From Chloroflexota bacterium (lineage in GTDB: Bacteria > Chloroflexota > Limnocylindria > Limnocylindrales > CSP1-4), in the NCBI GenBank assembly GCA_016200745.1, contig JACQEF010000202.1:1-6801 (forward strand): a stretch of DNA of 6,801 nucleotides. Direction: 5' to 3'. Below the pieces are notes generated by a model that saw only the letters and a list, made by a program, of their open reading frames with translations, was not told the origin of the DNA and searched no databases. The position numbers were made by a program, and so were the translations under genes. Positions 5,219 to 6,801 of the stretch are shown one piece after another (the first letter of the stretch is position 1; every line of letters starts with the position of its first letter).

Positions 5219-6316
5219 GTGCTGACGCTCGACGTGATCCGCTCCTGCCCGAAGGCGCTCCTGCACGATCACCTCGACGGTGGGCTCAGGCCGGCGACCG
5301 TCATCGACCTCGCGGCCGAGTACGGCTATGACGGGCTGCCGACCGGCGACGTGGACGAGCTCGCCGCGTGGTTCCGCCGGGGTGCCGACCGGAAGAGCCT
5401 GGAGCTCTATCTCGAGACGTTCACCCACACCGTCGGCGTCCTCCAGGAGCGCGACGCGATCATCCGCGTGGCCGCCGAATGCGCCGAGGATCTCGCGGCC
5501 GACGGGGTGGTCTACGCCGAGGTTCGCTACGCACCCGAACTGTCGACCGAACGGGGGCTGACGCTCGACGAGGTCGTCGACGCCAACCTCGAGGGCTTCA
5601 AGCTCGGCGCGGCCAGGGCGGAGGAGGCCGGCCGGCCGATCGTCATGAAGATGCTCGTGACGGCCATGCGCCAGGCGGCCCGCTCGGTCGAAGTGGCCGA
5701 GTGCGCGGTCCGCTGGCGCGACGCCGGGGTGGTCGGGTTCGACGTCGCCGGGCCGGAGAAGGGCTACCCGCCGACCCGGTACCTCGACGCCTTCGAGTAC
5801 ATCCGGCGCGAGAACTTCCACATCACGATCCATGCCGGCGAGTCGTTCGGGTTGCCGTCGATCTGGGAGGCGGTCCAGTTCGCCGGAGCGGAGCGGCTGG
5901 GTCACGGGGTCCGGATCGTGGACGACATCACCGAGCTGCCGGACGGTTCGGTCGAGCTCGGCCGGCTGGCCGCGTTCGTCCGCGACCGCCGGATCCCGCT
6001 CGAGATGTGCCCGACCTCGAACGTGCACACGGGTGCGGCAGCGTCCGTCGCGGAGCACCCCTTCGACCTGCTCCGGCGTCTCCGCTACCGGGTGACACTC
6101 AACACCGACAACCGGCTGATGAGCGGCGTGTCGCTGTCGAGCGAGTTCGCCGCCGTCGACGCGGCGTTCGGGATCGGCCTCGGCGAGATGGAGTGGCTGA
6201 CGATCAACGCGCTCAAGAGCGCCTTCGCGCCGTTCGACGAGCGCCTGCGGCTCATCAACGAGGTCGTCAAGCCCGGCTACGCCCACGCCCGATCGGAGCA
6301 GGCCCGGGTCGTCTAG
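5219..6316 (+). CDS. add: Adenosine deaminase
   Basis: The product is 365 residues, normal for the family. The enzyme hydrolyses adenosine (and deoxyadenosine) to inosine and ammonia in purine salvage, in the cytoplasm, with a zinc ion in a TIM barrel. Visible motifs, numbered from the GTG: HDHLDGG (H16, H18, metal), HAGESFG (205-211; H205 metal, E208 catalytic), LGHG (H229), MCPTSN (263-268) and NTDN (295-298; D297 metal). The residue after the metal Asp is Asn, where many deaminases have a second Asp; I recall NTDN in actinobacterial enzymes, so activity is probably kept. I chose GTG 5219 because the conserved LTLDVIRSCPKALLHDHL begins there and a -10 hexamer lies 6 nt before it. ATG 5189 is an in-frame alternative adding ten residues, but has no ribosome site. 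The gene is divergent from the LuxR-type regulator and shares its palindrome. An adenine or other nucleoside substrate cannot be excluded. Confidence 0.9.
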   Translation: MLTLDVIRSCPKALLHDHLDGGLRPATVIDLAAEYGYDGLPTGDVDELAAWFRRGADRKSLELYLETFTHTVGVLQERDAIIRVAAECAEDLAADGVVYAEVRYAPELSTERGLTLDEVVDANLEGFKLGAARAEEAGRPIVMKMLVTAMRQAARSVEVAECAVRWRDAGVVGFDVAGPEKGYPPTRYLDAFEYIRRENFHITIHAGESFGLPSIWEAVQFAGAERLGHGVRIVDDITELPDGSVELGRLAAFVRDRRIPLEMCPTSNVHTGAAASVAEHPFDLLRRLRYRVTLNTDNRLMSGVSLSSEFAAVDAAFGIGLGEMEWLTINALKSAFAPFDERLRLINEVVKPGYAHARSEQARVV

Positions 6317-6349
6317 GGGTCGTTCGCGCGCGAGCAATCGCGAGGTCGA

Positions 6350-6368
6350 CGCCGGCGCCCGGCCGGTG
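6350..6368. terminator. Possible weak hairpin between convergent genes
   Basis: In the 65-bp gap between the deaminase and kinase stops, CCGGC (6352-6356) pairs with GCCGG (6362-6366), extended by a G-T and a C-G pair, around a 5-nt loop. There is no T-run, and such stems are common in this GC-rich DNA, so it is only a possible terminator. Confidence 0.25.
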
Positions 6369-6381
6369 GCCCGGAAGCCCC

Positions 6382-6801
6382 TCAGCCCTGGCCGGCCGGC
6401 AGCCCCACCACGAACCGGCTGCCGCCAAAGCCGTTCGGCTCGAGGTAGATCCGCCCGCCCATCGCGTCCATGAGCCGGCGGGCGGCGAACAGGCCGATCC
6501 CCGAGCCGCGGCTGCGACCTCGCCCTTCGATCCGCACGAACGGCTCGAAGACGCTCTCCCAGTCCTCGATCGGCACGCCCGGTCCGTCGTCGGTGACGTA
6601 GACCTGGATCTCGCCACCCAGACGCCAGACGCCGATGCTGACGCCCTCGGCACCGGGCGCGTACTTGGATTCGTTCTCGAGGAGCTGCTCCAGCACCTGC
6701 CGGAAGCGGGCCTCGTCGCCGACCGCCACGAGCCGATCGTCCGGCCGCTCCCAGCGGATCGGGTGCGGCCGGAGCAGCAGGCGCAGCGTCTCGACGGTCT
6801 C
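6382..6801 (-). CDS. Sensor histidine kinase, C-terminal ATPase domain (partial)
   Basis: The last 139 codons plus TGA of a gene whose 5' part lies beyond the right edge; the frame is open to the last base, so the GTG at 6729 is internal. The visible part is a HATPase_c domain: N-box region FRQVLEQLLENESKYAPG (33-50 of the visible part, key Asn43), G1 box DDGPGVP (71-77), F box VFEPF (84-88) and G2 box GSGIGL (99-104), closing with GSRFVVGLPAG. The domain binds ATP for autophosphorylation of a histidine in the unseen dimerisation domain. The N-box is unusual: the common pattern NLLxNAxKY appears as QLLENESKY, keeping the second Asn but replacing the first Asn with Gln and the Ala with Glu. 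The signal and partner response regulator are not visible. It converges on the deaminase gene. Confidence 0.88.
   Translation of the reverse strand, partial: ETVETLRLLLRPHPIRWERPDDRLVAVGDEARFRQVLEQLLENESKYAPGAEGVSIGVWRLGGEIQVYVTDDGPGVPIEDWESVFEPFVRIEGRGRSRGSGIGLFAARRLMDAMGGRIYLEPNGFGGSRFVVGLPAGQG

Noticed and set aside
5159..6337. A 392-codon open frame on the minus strand
   Set aside because: It is antisense to the adenosine deaminase, whose catalytic motifs are intact; the opposite frame has no motif and runs through the palindrome and promoter.

Overview
The window is very GC-rich throughout, with G/C-ending codons, long open antisense frames and a mix of Shine-Dalgarno-led and apparently leaderless starts. 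It holds a large ATPase-LuxR (LAL/MalT-type) regulator and an adenosine deaminase that resembles the actinobacterial kind. This suggests a high-GC actinobacterium or a high-GC Chloroflexota lineage, but the sequence alone does not settle which. I see no mobile element, CRISPR array, rRNA or tRNA.

Layout from left to right. The last 41 codons of a probable argininosuccinate lyase (argH) run rightward and end on a CTAG that also holds the stop of the convergent next gene, a 300-residue arrestin-like beta-sandwich protein on the minus strand. A 200-bp divergent region follows. From it a small DUF4242 (SCO4226-like) protein and a secreted protein of unknown function read rightward, probably as one operon. 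A perfect 12-bp hairpin with a GCAA loop separates this pair from the convergent 972-residue ATPase-TPR-LuxR regulator on the minus strand. The regulator is divergent from an adenosine deaminase gene. The window ends with the C-terminal ATPase domain of a sensor histidine kinase on the minus strand, truncated by the window edge.

The most notable finding is non-coding. A 20-bp palindrome with arms CATCGGTC and GACCGATG around a 4-bp spacer occurs exactly twice, once in each divergent intergenic region (1132-1151 and 5153-5172). The arms are identical and the spacers differ, as expected for a dimeric DNA-binding protein. In the regulator/deaminase gap both genes also show a TANNNT -10 hexamer exactly 6 nt before the start codon (TAGACT for the regulator, TACCAT for the deaminase). 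Both mRNAs therefore look leaderless, and the palindrome is centred near -41.5 for the regulator and -56.5 for the deaminase. The simplest reading is a small local regulon: the LuxR-type protein controls itself, the deaminase and the DUF4242/secreted-protein operon (perhaps also the arrestin-like gene) through this site. The architecture is seen in the sequence; the identity of the binding protein is inferred.
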